Below are positions 10,864 through 20,361 of a stretch of 64,000 nucleotides of DNA, one piece after another (position 1 is the stretch's first letter; every line of letters begins with the position of its first letter). A program made the translations under genes and the position numbers. Source of the stretch: Ruegeria arenilitoris (GTDB lineage: Bacteria > Pseudomonadota > Alphaproteobacteria > Rhodobacterales > Rhodobacteraceae). The notes below the pieces were generated by a model, which was not told the origin of the DNA, ran no database searches, and was given only the letters and a program-made list of their open reading frames with translations. The stretch spans positions 379,501 to 443,500 of the forward strand of contig NZ_WQDA01000001.1 of assembly GCF_013032855.1 (NCBI RefSeq), in the 5' to 3' direction.

Positions 10864-11046
10864 TCAGAAATCGATCGCGATGCCCTTCTTCTCCCAATCG
10901 CCATAGCGCGCGGGATCGGGGCCGTCGCGCCCGCCCAGTTCCTTGGGCAGGGGTTTGGCCTCGGCTTCTGCCTTGCGCCGGCGCTCTTCGGCCTCGGCCA
11001 GGGCGCGCTGGGCGGCGGGCGGCAGGTCTGTGCGGTCGTCGCTCAT
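10864..11046 (-). CDS. DUF1674 protein, SdhAF4-like succinate dehydrogenase assembly factor
   Basis: A 60-residue charged protein beginning MSDDRTDLPPAAQRAL, with a Lys/Glu/Ala-rich helix, and ending in the family hallmark PARYGDWEKKGIAIDF. DUF1674 corresponds to the SDHAF4 family, which binds the flavinylated SdhA subunit during complex II assembly in mitochondria. The start at 11046 gives the normal bacterial length; the frame is open further upstream without support. It is convergent with the LysR gene (4-base gap) and divergent from rsmB-like. Confidence 0.88.
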   Translation of the reverse strand: MSDDRTDLPPAAQRALAEAEERRRKAEAEAKPLPKELGGRDGPDPARYGDWEKKGIAIDF

Positions 11047-11134
11047 GACATCGGGTTCCTTTCCGTGCATGGCCTTGATATACGCCCTCGTCCGCTGATG
11101 GCAATGCGGGCGAAAACCTTGCAAAGGCGGTTTC

Positions 11135-12394
11135 ATGACCAACACCCCGACTGCGGCGCGGCGCAGCGCCATCTATCTGCTGGATCAGATCCTGGGCGAG
11201 GGGCGCTTGCTGTCCGAATGCCTGGCGGCCGGGGCGCTGGATCGCCTAGCGCCCGAAGACCGCGCCCGGGCGCAGCGGCTGGCGCTGGAGACCCTGCGCG
11301 GGCTTGAGCGCGCCGACCGCCTGCTGGAGGAGCATCTGCGGCGCACACCGGCGCTGACCGTCCAAAACGCGCTGCGTCTGGGAACGGTCGAACTGTGCCA
11401 GGGCGAGGCTGCGCATGGCGTCGTGAACGCTATGGTCGAGATCGTCGGCCGCTCGCGCAAGCACGGGCGGCTCAAGGGGCTGGTCAACGCGGTTCTGCGC
11501 AAGATCGCCGCCGAAGGCCCCGAGGCCTGGCCGAAGATGCGGGTGCCGCGCCTGCCGGACTGGCTGCGCGAACCGCTGATCGCGGCCTGGGGCGCGGATG
11601 CGGTCAAGGGCATGGAGCAGGCCCATTTCGCCGGCGCGCCGCTGGACCTGACGCCAAAACCCGGCGCAACGATCCCCATGGGCACCGAACTGCCGACCGG
11701 CTCGGTGCGGGTTGCTGACGCGGGGCAGGTCTCGGCCCTGCCGGGCTATGCGGCCGGAGACTGGTGGGTGCAGGATGCCGCCGCCGCCTTGCCAGCGCGG
11801 ATTTTGACGCCCCGTCCGGGCGAGCGGGTTCTGGATATGTGCGCCGCGCCCGGCGGCAAGACGCTGCAACTGGCGGCGGCGGGGGCCGAGGTCACCGCGC
11901 TGGACATTTCCGAGGCCCGGCTGGCGCGGGTGCGGGAAAACCTCGAACGGACCGGGCTGTCGGCCCGGGTGGTCGCCGGCGACGCGCTGGACCATCAGGG
12001 CCAGTACGACGCGATCCTGCTGGACGCGCCCTGTTCGGCGACCGGCACCATCCGGCGGCACCCGGATCTGCCCTTTGCCAAGGACGGCTCCGAGTTCGGC
12101 GGCCTGATCGCGTTGCAGGCCCGGATGCTGGCCCATGCCTGGACCCTGCTGAAACCCGGCGGGCGGCTGGTCTATTGCACCTGCTCGCTGCTGCCCGACG
12201 AAGGCGAAGTGCAGATCGAAGAGGCTTTGCCGCAACATCCCGACATGCAGGTGGACCGCGCCGCGCTGCAGGTGCCCGGCGTTCAGCCCGACTGGCTGAC
12301 CGAGGAGGGCGGGTTACGCCTGCGTCCCGATTTTTGGCCTGATCTGGGCGGCATGGATGGGTTCTACATCGCCTGCCTGAACAAATCGGCCTGA
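11135..12394 (+). CDS. rsmB: RsmB/Sun-family 16S rRNA (cytosine-5) methyltransferase
   Basis: The 419-residue protein has an N-terminal NusB-like RNA-binding domain (residues about 5-140) and a C-terminal Rossmann methyltransferase domain. SAM binding is shown by LDMCAAPGGKTLQLAAAGAEV. The two cysteines of m5C methyltransferases are present: C300 in DAPCSATGT and the nucleophile C350 in CTCSLLPDEGE. In E. coli RsmB modifies C967 of 16S rRNA. It heads a plus-strand series rsmB, heparinase-like, purH, lspA that is conserved in Rhodobacteraceae. The assignment to position 967 rather than another cytosine is by family. Confidence 0.92.
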   Translation: MTNTPTAARRSAIYLLDQILGEGRLLSECLAAGALDRLAPEDRARAQRLALETLRGLERADRLLEEHLRRTPALTVQNALRLGTVELCQGEAAHGVVNAMVEIVGRSRKHGRLKGLVNAVLRKIAAEGPEAWPKMRVPRLPDWLREPLIAAWGADAVKGMEQAHFAGAPLDLTPKPGATIPMGTELPTGSVRVADAGQVSALPGYAAGDWWVQDAAAALPARILTPRPGERVLDMCAAPGGKTLQLAAAGAEVTALDISEARLARVRENLERTGLSARVVAGDALDHQGQYDAILLDAPCSATGTIRRHPDLPFAKDGSEFGGLIALQARMLAHAWTLLKPGGRLVYCTCSLLPDEGEVQIEEALPQHPDMQVDRAALQVPGVQPDWLTEEGGLRLRPDFWPDLGGMDGFYIACLNKSA

Positions 12395-12482
12395 CCGGTC
12401 GCTTTTCGATGACTTGACGAACCGGCCCGGCTATCGTTGGTTCAAACGCCAGCAGAGCGGCAGGGGCAGAGCAACACACGTC

Positions 12483-14222
12483 ATGTCGAATTCGGACACC
12501 ATGGCCAACCGATGGGTGCGGTTTCAGAACCGTCTCTACGCGCGCCTCAGCCAGCGCCGGAAACCCGTCAGCGGCTTTGTCGGTCAGCCCGAGCCGCGCA
12601 CCGTCGGTTCATTTGCGCGCGGGCGGCAACTGGTGGCGGGAAATCTATTGTTTGCCGGTTACCTTGTCGAAGCCCCGGACACGGGCTTGTGGGAGGTCGT
12701 GGCCCCCAACGCCGCATTCGATGCTGAACGCCACGGGTTTGCCTGGCTGGACGATCTGGCCGCGGTGGGTGATGCCGCGGCACGGGAAAAGGCGCAACGC
12801 TGGGTCTGGGGCTGGATCGAGTCCCACGGCAAGGGGCAGGGTCCGGGTTGGGCCCCGGACCTGACCGGGCGCCGCCTGATCCGCTGGATCAACCACGCGC
12901 TGTTCCTGCTGCGCGGTATGGACGAAGCCCACAGCCGCCTGTTTTTTCGCTCGCTGTCACAGCAGACCTGGTTCCTGTCCAAACGCTGGCACGCGGCGAC
13001 ACCGGGGCTGCCCCGTTTCGAGGCGCTGGCCGGCCTGGTTCAGGCCGGTTTGGCGCTGGAGGGAATGGAAGACATCTCGGACCCGGCCGTTCGGGCTTTG
13101 GCGCGGGAATGCGAGGCTCAGATCGACGCCCAAGGCGGCATTCCCACGCGGAATCCGGAGGAACTGCTCGAGGTCTTTACCCTACTGGCCTGGACATCCG
13201 CCGCGCTCAGCGAAGTGGGGCGCGGTACGCCCGCCGCTCAGACGGCAGCAATCAAACGGATTGCCCCGACCCTGCGCAGCCTGCGTCATGCAGACGGCGG
13301 GTTGGCCCGGTTTCACGGCGGTGGCCGCGGTATAGAAGGCCGGTTGGAACAGGCGCTGGCCCAAAGCGGGGTCAAGCCCAAACCCGTCAAAGGTCTGACC
13401 ATGGGCTATGCCCGTCTGGCCGCCGCCCGCACCACGGTGATCATCGACGCAGCACCCCCGGCCAAAGGGGCGGCCTCGTACATGGCGCACGCCTCGACGC
13501 TGGCTTTCGAGCTGACCTCGGGTCGTCGGCCATTGATCGTCAACTGCGGTTCGGGCGAAAGCTTCGGGTTGGAGTGGCGCCGGGCCGGGCGGGCCACGCC
13601 TTCGCACTCGACCCTTTGCCTGGATGGATACTCCAGCGCCCGGTTGGCTGCCCCGACCAAGGGAACCGCGAACGAAGCGCTGGTGGATGGCCCGAGCGAG
13701 GTGCCGGTAGAGTTCGAGGATTCGTTCGAAGGCGCGCGCGTGATGGCGGGCCATGATGGGTACGCCAAGGTGTTCGGACTTACCCATGCCCGTACGATTG
13801 AGCTGCGCTTTGACGGGCGCGAGGTAACAGGTGAAGACATCCTTCTGACGGCCACCGACAAGGCAAAACGCCAGTTCGACCGGGCGGTTGACGCATCCAA
13901 GCTGTCAGGGATCGGTTTTGACATCCGGTTTCACCTGCATCCGGACGTGGACGCAGCGCTGGATCTGGGGGGGTCTGCGGTGTCGATGGCGCTCAAAAGC
14001 GGCGAGATCTGGGTTTTCCGCCATGACGGCGCCGGAAAATTGTCTCTTGAGCCAAGCGTTTATCTGGAAAAAGGCCGTCTGAAGCCCCGCGCGACAAAAC
14101 AGATCGTTCTATCCGGCCGCGCAATCGAGTATGCGACGCGCATCCGGTGGACGCTGAGCAAGGCGCAGGATACAGCCTATGCCGTGCGCGACGTGCACCG
14201 GGACGAGCCCGATTTCGACTGA
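12483..14222 (+). CDS. Heparinase II/III family protein
   Basis: About 579 residues with start 12483 (MSNSDTMANRWV); the frame also opens at 12414. The N-terminal half is alpha-helical (alpha/alpha toroid, about residues 80-300) and the C-terminal half (from about 340) is a beta-rich heparinase II/III-like domain with VNCGSGESFG and HSTLCLDGYSS, where the conserved histidine of the lyase family is seen. Family members cleave acidic polysaccharides by beta-elimination, but this cytoplasmic-looking Rhodobacteraceae subgroup has no proven substrate. No signal peptide is visible. It lies between rsmB and purH with short gaps, suggesting a shared transcript. A role in envelope or capsule polysaccharide turnover is a guess. 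Confidence 0.82.
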   Translation: MSNSDTMANRWVRFQNRLYARLSQRRKPVSGFVGQPEPRTVGSFARGRQLVAGNLLFAGYLVEAPDTGLWEVVAPNAAFDAERHGFAWLDDLAAVGDAAAREKAQRWVWGWIESHGKGQGPGWAPDLTGRRLIRWINHALFLLRGMDEAHSRLFFRSLSQQTWFLSKRWHAATPGLPRFEALAGLVQAGLALEGMEDISDPAVRALARECEAQIDAQGGIPTRNPEELLEVFTLLAWTSAALSEVGRGTPAAQTAAIKRIAPTLRSLRHADGGLARFHGGGRGIEGRLEQALAQSGVKPKPVKGLTMGYARLAAARTTVIIDAAPPAKGAASYMAHASTLAFELTSGRRPLIVNCGSGESFGLEWRRAGRATPSHSTLCLDGYSSARLAAPTKGTANEALVDGPSEVPVEFEDSFEGARVMAGHDGYAKVFGLTHARTIELRFDGREVTGEDILLTATDKAKRQFDRAVDASKLSGIGFDIRFHLHPDVDAALDLGGSAVSMALKSGEIWVFRHDGAGKLSLEPSVYLEKGRLKPRATKQIVLSGRAIEYATRIRWTLSKAQDTAYAVRDVHRDEPDFD

Positions 14223-14243
14223 GCCAAAAGGATCTTTGGACCC

Positions 14244-15833
14244 ATGACCGACCTTCACCCCGTGCGCCGCGCGTTGCTTTCCGTTTCCGACAAGACCGGA
14301 TTGATCGATCTGGGCAAGGCCCTGGCCGACCGTGGGGTCGAGCTGCTGTCGACCGGCGGCACCGCCAAGGCGCTGCGTGATGCGGGGCTTGCGGTCAAGG
14401 ATGTCAGCGAGGTCACGGGGTTCCCCGAGATGATGGATGGCCGGGTCAAGACGCTGCACCCGATGGTGCATGGTGGCCTGCTGGCGCTGCGCGACAATGA
14501 CGCCCATGCGGCGGCGATGCAGGAGCATGGCATCGGCCCGATCGACCTGCTGGTGGTCAACCTCTACCCGTTCGAAGAAACGGTGGCCAAGGGCGCGGGC
14601 TATGACGAATGCATCGAAAACATCGACATCGGCGGCCCCGCGATGATCCGCGCCGCGGCCAAGAACCACACCTTCGTCAACGTGGTGGTCGATGTCGAAG
14701 ACTACTCGGCCCTGCTGGATCAGCTCGAGGAAAACTACGGCAAGACGTCGCTGGGCTTCCGCCAGTGGCTGGCGCAGAAGGCCTATGCCCGCACCGGAGC
14801 CTATGACGCGGCCGTGTCCAGCTGGCTTGCCGACGCGCTGCAAATCGACACCCCCAAGCGCCGCGTGTTCGCAGGCGAGCTGAAACAACCCCTGCGCTAT
14901 GGCGAGAACAGCCACCAGCAGGCGGCGTTCTATGTCGATGGCTCGGGCCGTCCCGGTGTCGCCACAGCCGTTCAGCATCAGGGCAAGGAGCTGAGCTACA
15001 ACAACATCAACGACACCGACGCCGCCTTTGAACTGGTGGCCGAGTTCGACCCGCGCGACAGCGCCGCGTGTGCTATCATCAAGCACGCGAATCCCTGCGG
15101 CGTTGCAACGGGCGCCACGTTGCTCGAGGCATACAAGGCGGCGTTCGACTGCGACCGGACCTCGGCCTTTGGCGGGATCGTGGCGCTGAACCGGCCGCTG
15201 GACGCGGAAACCGCGCGCGAAATCACCGGCATCTTCACCGAGGTCGTGATCGCCCCCGGCGGCACCGACGAGGCCAAGGCGATCTTTGCCGCCAAGAAGA
15301 ACCTGCGCCTGCTGACCACCGAGGCGCTGCCCGACGTGCGCGCCGGCGGCAAGACCGTGCGCCAGGTGGCCGGCGGGCTGCTGGTGCAGGACAAGGACAA
15401 CGGGCATATCGAGATGGATGACCTGAAGGTGGTGACCAAGCTGGCCCCCACGCCCGAGCAGATGCGCGATCTGCTGTTTGCCTGGAAAGTGGCCAAGCAC
15501 GTCAAGTCGAACGCCATCGTCTACGTCAAGAACGAGGCCACGGTGGGCGTCGGCGCCGGCCAGATGAGCCGGGTGGATTCCGCCCTGATCGCCGCCAAAA
15601 AGGCCGAGCGTATGGCTGAAAGTCTGGGCCTGCCCGAACCGCTGACCATCGGCTCGGCCGTGGCCTCGGACGCGTTCTTCCCCTTCCCCGACGGGCTGAT
15701 GGAGGCCGCCGCCGCAGGCGCGACCTGCGTGATCCAGCCGGGCGGGTCGATGCGCGATGACGAGGTGATCGCCGCCGCCGACGAAGCGGGCCTGGCCATG
15801 GTGTTCACCGGCATGCGGCACTTCCGTCACTGA
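14244..15833 (+). CDS. purH: Bifunctional AICAR transformylase/IMP cyclohydrolase
   Basis: PurH performs the last two steps of de novo purine synthesis: formylation of AICAR and ring closure to IMP. The 529-residue length is standard. The N-terminal IMP cyclohydrolase domain (residues 1-200) shows [20 protein letters not shown] and the [16 protein letters not shown] block. The transformylase domain shows [14 protein letters not shown], the catalytic KHANPCG motif (Lys and His) and [10 protein letters not shown]. Its stop overlaps the lspA start by one base. Confidence 0.98.
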   Translation: MTDLHPVRRALLSVSDKTGLIDLGKALADRGVELLSTGGTAKALRDAGLAVKDVSEVTGFPEMMDGRVKTLHPMVHGGLLALRDNDAHAAAMQEHGIGPIDLLVVNLYPFEETVAKGAGYDECIENIDIGGPAMIRAAAKNHTFVNVVVDVEDYSALLDQLEENYGKTSLGFRQWLAQKAYARTGAYDAAVSSWLADALQIDTPKRRVFAGELKQPLRYGENSHQQAAFYVDGSGRPGVATAVQHQGKELSYNNINDTDAAFELVAEFDPRDSAACAIIKHANPCGVATGATLLEAYKAAFDCDRTSAFGGIVALNRPLDAETAREITGIFTEVVIAPGGTDEAKAIFAAKKNLRLLTTEALPDVRAGGKTVRQVAGGLLVQDKDNGHIEMDDLKVVTKLAPTPEQMRDLLFAWKVAKHVKSNAIVYVKNEATVGVGAGQMSRVDSALIAAKKAERMAESLGLPEPLTIGSAVASDAFFPFPDGLMEAAAAGATCVIQPGGSMRDDEVIAAADEAGLAMVFTGMRHFRH

Positions 15834-16309
15834 TGCGGGTCCGGGTTCTGCTCTGGGCCGGGCTGGCCGCATTTGTGATCGACCAGCTCAGCAAGTACCT
15901 GGTGGTCCACGTGTTGCGCGTGGCCGACCGGCCCGGCGGCATCGACGTACTGCCGCCGCTGCTGACTTTTCGGTACGGCGAGAACCGCGGCATCAATTTC
16001 GGCCTGTTTCAGGGCAATTCCGAAGCCGCGCGCTGGTTTCTCATCGCTATTTCGCTGGCCATCAGCATCGGCGTTTTCGTCTGGCTCTGGCGAACGGCCG
16101 CATCAACGCGGATGCTGGTTCTCGGCGGATTGCTGATCGGCGGAGCGTTGGGGAACGTGGTTGACCGGGTGCTGTATGGATACGTTCTGGATTTCCTGAA
16201 CATGTCCTGCTGTGGCATCAACAACCCGTTCGTCTTCAACCTCGCCGACGTGTTCATTTTCGCGGGTGCCCTCGGGTTGGTGCTGTTCGAAGGCAAAAAG
16301 CCCTCGTGA
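15833..16309 (+). CDS. lspA: Lipoprotein signal peptidase (signal peptidase II)
   Basis: LspA is an inner-membrane aspartyl protease that removes signal peptides from diacylated prolipoproteins. The 158-residue protein has four transmembrane helices, the DQLSKYL motif at the first helix, YGENRGINFGLF, and the catalytic aspartates D120 (YVLDFLN) and D139 (FNLADVFI), nineteen residues apart as in the solved enzymes. The ATG overlaps the purH TGA. The next gene encodes a lipoprotein that would be a substrate. Confidence 0.97.
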   Translation: MRVRVLLWAGLAAFVIDQLSKYLVVHVLRVADRPGGIDVLPPLLTFRYGENRGINFGLFQGNSEAARWFLIAISLAISIGVFVWLWRTAASTRMLVLGGLLIGGALGNVVDRVLYGYVLDFLNMSCCGINNPFVFNLADVFIFAGALGLVLFEGKKPS

Positions 16310-16359
16310 CGCGCCGGATGTTATGCGATAAAAGCGCCTGAAACAGGCTGGAGACCAAG

Positions 16360-16875
16360 ATGCGGATGCCGCGCGCCATTATTGCTCTGACACTTGCTGC
16401 TGCGGTCGCAGGATGTTCCGATATCGGCCTGCGCCATCTCGAAGCGCCAGGGCCCGGGCCCGACGAGTTTTCGGTCATGCCGGTCAAGCCACTGACCCAG
16501 CCCAAAGATTATGCGTTCCTGCCCGCGCCGACGCCGGGTGGCGCGAACCTGACCGACCCGAACCCGAATGCCGATGCCGTGGCTGCGTTGGGTGGCAATC
16601 CCGGGGCGCTGAACCCCGGCACTGGTATTCCGTCGTCGGACGGGGCGCTGGTGACGGCTTCCAGCCGCTATGGCGTTTCCCCCAACACCCGCCAGGTTCT
16701 GGCGCAGGAAGATGCGGATTTCCGCAAGCGTCAAAGCCGGTGGACGCGGTTGCGCCTGTTCAAGGTGGACCGCTATTCGCAGGTCTACAAGCGCAATTCC
16801 ATCGATCCCCAGGTGCAGACCGAAGCTTTGCGCAGACAGGGCGTGGAAACACCCTCGTCGCCGCCGGATGAATAA
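16360..16875 (+). CDS. DUF3035 lipoprotein, BamF-like
   Basis: A 171-residue lipoprotein: signal peptide with a lipobox ending VAGCSD (Cys at about residue 20), followed by a Pro/Asp-rich low-complexity body (LEAPGPGPDEFSV, LTDPNPNADAVAALGG). The layout matches DUF3035, a family assigned as subunit BamF of the alphaproteobacterial outer-membrane protein assembly complex. It follows lspA directly and precedes the two M16 peptidase genes, the usual order in Rhodobacteraceae. Function is by family name, not shown here. Confidence 0.85.
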   Translation: MRMPRAIIALTLAAAVAGCSDIGLRHLEAPGPGPDEFSVMPVKPLTQPKDYAFLPAPTPGGANLTDPNPNADAVAALGGNPGALNPGTGIPSSDGALVTASSRYGVSPNTRQVLAQEDADFRKRQSRWTRLRLFKVDRYSQVYKRNSIDPQVQTEALRRQGVETPSSPPDE

Positions 16876-16955
16876 TTCTTAACTTTCCGTCATCGCTCTT
16901 GAACCCGTTCGGCGTCACCGTAGTTTGAACACCGTAACGAAACGGAGGATGCCCC

Positions 16956-18296
16956 ATGGCTCGGGCCTTGGCGTTTTGCGCCGCTTTGATGACCGCAACC
17001 CCGGTTTTGGCCGAAACCGGGCACGAGGCCGTCACCACTTTTACCCTGGACAACGGCATGGATGTCGTCGTGGTCGAAGATCACCGCGCGCCCGTGGTTC
17101 AGCACATGGTCTGGTATCGGGCCGGATCGGCGGATGAGCCGATCGGGTCGTCAGGTGTGGCGCATTTCCTCGAGCATCTTCTGTTCAAGGCCACCGATAC
17201 GATGGAGGCGGGCGAGCTTTCGGCCACCGTTGCGGCCAATGGGGGCAACGACAACGCTTTCACCTCGTATGACTACACAGCCTATTTCCAGCGCGTCGCG
17301 GCCGACCGGCTGGAGTTGATGATGAAGATGGAGGCCGACCGGATGCGCAACATCCGGCTGACCGAGAGCGACATCGCAACCGAACGCGACGTGATCCTGG
17401 AAGAGCGCAACCAGCGCACCGAGAACAACCCCCGCGCCCTGTTCGGCGAACAGATGAGCGCGGCGCAGTATCTCAACCACCGCTACGGCGTTCCGGTGAT
17501 CGGCTGGAAGCACGAGATGGAGACATTGGACATGGAGGACGCGCTGTCCTTCTACCAGACCTATTACGCGCCCAACAATGCGATCCTGGTGGTGACTGGC
17601 GATGTGGACCCCGACGAGGTCAAAGCCTTGGCCGAGACGTATTATGGCGTGATCCCCGCCAACCCGGACCTGCCTGAACGGGTCCGATCGCAGGAACCGC
17701 CGCAGACCGCCGAGCGGCGTCTGACCTTCAAGGATGCGCGGGTTTCGCAACCATATGTTCAGCGCAGCTACCTCGCGCCCGAGCGTGATGCCGGTGCACA
17801 GGAAAAGGCTGCCGCGTTGTTCTTGCTGGCCGAACTGCTGGGCGGCAGCACCACGTCCTACCTGAACGAGAAACTGCAGCTTGAGCAGCAACTGGCTGTA
17901 TATGCCGGGGCGTTTTATCGTGGGGTGTCGTTGGATGACACGACCTTTGATCTGATCGTTGTTCCGGCTGAAGGCGTGTCGCTGCAAGAGGCCGAGGATG
18001 CGATGGATCAGGCGGTGGTCGATTTCATCGCAGAAGGCGTCAACCCGGAGGATCTGGACCGGATCAAGATGCAGCTGCGCGCCGCACAGGTCTATGCCCG
18101 AGACAATGTCGATGGAATCGGCAACCGCTATGGTCGGGCGCTGACCAGCGGCCTGACGGTCGAGGACGTGCAGGCCTGGCCCGACATCTTGCAGGCCGTC
18201 ACCGGCGAAGAAATCATCGCCGCCGCGCGCGAGGTGCTTCAGCCCGAAGCGTCTGTCACCGGCTGGCTGATGCGTGATGACGAGGTGACCCAATGA
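16956..18296 (+). CDS. M16 family zinc metallopeptidase, catalytic subunit
   Basis: A periplasmic insulinase-like protease of 446 residues with a signal peptide (MARALAFCAALMTATPVLA). The inverted zinc motif HxxEH is intact: H70-F-L-E73-H74 in VAHFLEHLLFKAT, with the downstream glutamate in the ATERDVILEE region. The LDNGMDVVVVEDHRAPVV start is typical of the bacterial pitrilysin-like pairs. It overlaps the following M16 gene by four bases (ATGA). The two products are expected to form an active/inactive heterodimer, as in mitochondrial processing peptidase. Substrate unknown. Confidence 0.94.
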   Translation: MARALAFCAALMTATPVLAETGHEAVTTFTLDNGMDVVVVEDHRAPVVQHMVWYRAGSADEPIGSSGVAHFLEHLLFKATDTMEAGELSATVAANGGNDNAFTSYDYTAYFQRVAADRLELMMKMEADRMRNIRLTESDIATERDVILEERNQRTENNPRALFGEQMSAAQYLNHRYGVPVIGWKHEMETLDMEDALSFYQTYYAPNNAILVVTGDVDPDEVKALAETYYGVIPANPDLPERVRSQEPPQTAERRLTFKDARVSQPYVQRSYLAPERDAGAQEKAAALFLLAELLGGSTTSYLNEKLQLEQQLAVYAGAFYRGVSLDDTTFDLIVVPAEGVSLQEAEDAMDQAVVDFIAEGVNPEDLDRIKMQLRAAQVYARDNVDGIGNRYGRALTSGLTVEDVQAWPDILQAVTGEEIIAAAREVLQPEASVTGWLMRDDEVTQ

Positions 18297-19603
18297 TCCG
18301 TTTCCTTGCCCCCTTGATCGCCCTGCTGATCGCTCTGCCTGCCTGGGCCGAGATCAAGATTCAGGAGGTCACCTCGCCCGGCGGCATCCGGGCCTGGCTG
18401 GTCGAGGATCACTCGATCCCGTTCACTGCGCTGGAACTGCGGTTCCGCGGGGGCACGTCACTGGACGATCCCGACAAACGCGGCGCGGTCTATCTGATGA
18501 GCGGCCTTCTCGAAGAAGGCGCGGGCGACATGGATTCCCGCACCTATGCGCGGGCGCTGGAATCCCTGGCGGCGTCGATCGGATACAGGGCCACGGATGA
18601 CAGTGTTGCGATCTCGGCCCAGTTCCTAACTGAAAACCGGGACGACGCCGTTGACCTGCTGCGCACCACCATCCAGAAACCGCGCTTTGATCAGGACGCG
18701 ATCGACCGGGTTCGGGCGCAGGTCCTGTCCGGGCTGCGCTCGGAACAGACCGACCCCAATGACATCGCGGGTGAGGCATTCGCCAAAATGGCCTATGGCG
18801 ATCATCCGTATGGATCCAACGGCAAAGGCTCGATCGACAGCGTATCGGCCCTGACCCGTGACGATATCATCGACGCATACAAAGGCGTCTTCGCCAAGGA
18901 CCGTCTGTATGTGGGCGCAGTGGGCGACATCACACCCCAAGAGTTGGGTGCGTTGCTGGACAATCTGTTGTCGGACCTTCCCGAAACGGGCAAACCGATT
19001 CCCGGGAATGCCGAGGTAACGATCCCCGGTGGCGTCACGGTGGTCGAGTTCGACACGCCGCAATCAGTGGCGCTGTTCGGCCAGAAGGGCATCGACCGCG
19101 ACGATCCGGATTTCTTTGCAGCCTACATCCTGAACCACATCCTCGGCGGCGGCGGCTTTGAAAGCCGCCTGATGCAGGAAGTGCGCGAAAAACGCGGCCT
19201 GACCTATGGCGTCGGGACCTATCTGGTGCCCAAGGATCTGGCCTCGGTCTATCTTGGGTCGGTATCCTCGGCCAATGACCGGATCGGGCAGGCTATCGAG
19301 GTAATTCGCGACGAATGGCGGCGCGCGGCGACCGAAGGCGTAACCCAGAAAGAGCTGGACGACGCCAAGACCTATCTGACCGGCGCTTATCCGTTGCGCT
19401 TTGACGGCAATGCCCAGATCGCGGGCATCATGGTGGGCATGCAGATGGAAGATCTTCCGATCGACTACATCGCGACCCGAAACGACAAGGTGAACGCGGT
19501 TACGCTGGACGAGGTGAACCGCGTCGCGGCCGAGCTGCTGGACCCGGACGGGCTGCATTTCGTGGTTGTGGGCAAACCCGAGGGGCTTGAGACCACGAAC
19601 TGA
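18293..19603 (+). CDS. M16 family peptidase-like protein, non-catalytic partner
   Basis: 436 residues with a signal peptide (MIRFLAPLIALLIALPAWA). It shares the M16 fold, but the HxxEH zinc motif is absent: the matching position reads GAVYLMSGLLEEGAG. The C-terminal half keeps the glycine-rich loop (ILGGGGFESRLMQEVREKRG) and the RxxxYG-like LTYGVGTY block that bind peptide substrates in M16 dimers. It therefore looks like the substrate-binding, regulatory half of a pair with the upstream catalytic gene, to which it is translationally coupled. Confidence 0.93.
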   Translation: MIRFLAPLIALLIALPAWAEIKIQEVTSPGGIRAWLVEDHSIPFTALELRFRGGTSLDDPDKRGAVYLMSGLLEEGAGDMDSRTYARALESLAASIGYRATDDSVAISAQFLTENRDDAVDLLRTTIQKPRFDQDAIDRVRAQVLSGLRSEQTDPNDIAGEAFAKMAYGDHPYGSNGKGSIDSVSALTRDDIIDAYKGVFAKDRLYVGAVGDITPQELGALLDNLLSDLPETGKPIPGNAEVTIPGGVTVVEFDTPQSVALFGQKGIDRDDPDFFAAYILNHILGGGGFESRLMQEVREKRGLTYGVGTYLVPKDLASVYLGSVSSANDRIGQAIEVIRDEWRRAATEGVTQKELDDAKTYLTGAYPLRFDGNAQIAGIMVGMQMEDLPIDYIATRNDKVNAVTLDEVNRVAAELLDPDGLHFVVVGKPEGLETTN

Positions 19604-19854
19604 CGCGAAGGGCCGGCAGTCGGCAGGCCTTTTGCAGAATTCTTGACGAGCGGCCATTCAGCGCCGCTCGCCCCGGGTCCCTTGAACCGGAAGCGTCCGC
19701 AACCTGTGGATCGTCCGCGTATCCGCCACCTGTTCCGTAAAACCGGTACGGTATTCACGGTCATGCGCGTCCGCCGGCGGGCTTGTTTCACTTGATGGAC
19801 AGATGTCATCATGAAGCGGAACTATTTTCGCGGGTAAGGAAGGAGGGGTCATCG

Positions 19855-20319
19855 ATGCCCTATCATTTCTGGCATTCGAAGTTGACCGACCCTCCCATCC
19901 ACGTCCCGGCGATCGGACTGCAGTTGTTTGTCCGGATACCGCACGACACCACCGACGATAATATCTCGGTCATAGAGACAATAAATGAACCGGGGTTTGG
20001 CCCGCCTCTGCACCGTCACCCACAAACTGAGATCTTTCGCGTTTTGGACGGGCGGTATCTCTACGAGTGCGATGGAAAGCGTTTTGTTGCAGAAACAGGC
20101 GACGTCGTAACGATCCCCGGGGGCGCCGCGCACGCATTTCGCAATCTTTCCGACGGGCCAGCGCGGCAACTGGTCATGATACTGCCATCCTTCGACACGG
20201 TCGCCTTCTTCAACGGGCTGGGAGACATCATGGCAGACGGAGTTCCCGACCGGGACGTGCTGAATGCATTCTCCGAGAAATGGCAGATCGAGTTTCTGGG
20301 GCCGCCCCTGCAACTTTGA
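19855..20319 (+). CDS. Cupin domain-containing protein
   Basis: A 154-residue single-domain cupin. The start at 19855 follows a strong AAGGAGGGG ribosome site (19839-19848); the open frame upstream lacks one. Cupin motif 1 is seen as GFGPPLHRHPQTEIFRVLDG and motif 2 as GDVVTIPGGAAHAFRN, giving the usual His/His/Glu/His metal site. The C-terminal helical tail (VAFFNGLGDIMADG) resembles quercetinase-like small cupins of unknown role. It stands alone between the M16 pair and the convergent membrane operon, preceded by about 250 bases without a gene. Confidence 0.85.
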   Translation: MPYHFWHSKLTDPPIHVPAIGLQLFVRIPHDTTDDNISVIETINEPGFGPPLHRHPQTEIFRVLDGRYLYECDGKRFVAETGDVVTIPGGAAHAFRNLSDGPARQLVMILPSFDTVAFFNGLGDIMADGVPDRDVLNAFSEKWQIEFLGPPLQL

Positions 20320-20361
20320 TGTCAGTCCGATTTGCCTCGGGCGCCAAAGTTGGCGGCTGCG

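Noticed and set aside
14109-15872. 587-codon minus-strand frame opposite purH
   Set aside because: Shadow of purH. No start context or motif supports it.
19604-19854. Weak hairpin after the second M16 gene (around 19609-19635) as a terminator
   Set aside because: The stem is interrupted and the T-run is short, so it was not called. The 19465-19812 minus frame there is also a shadow.
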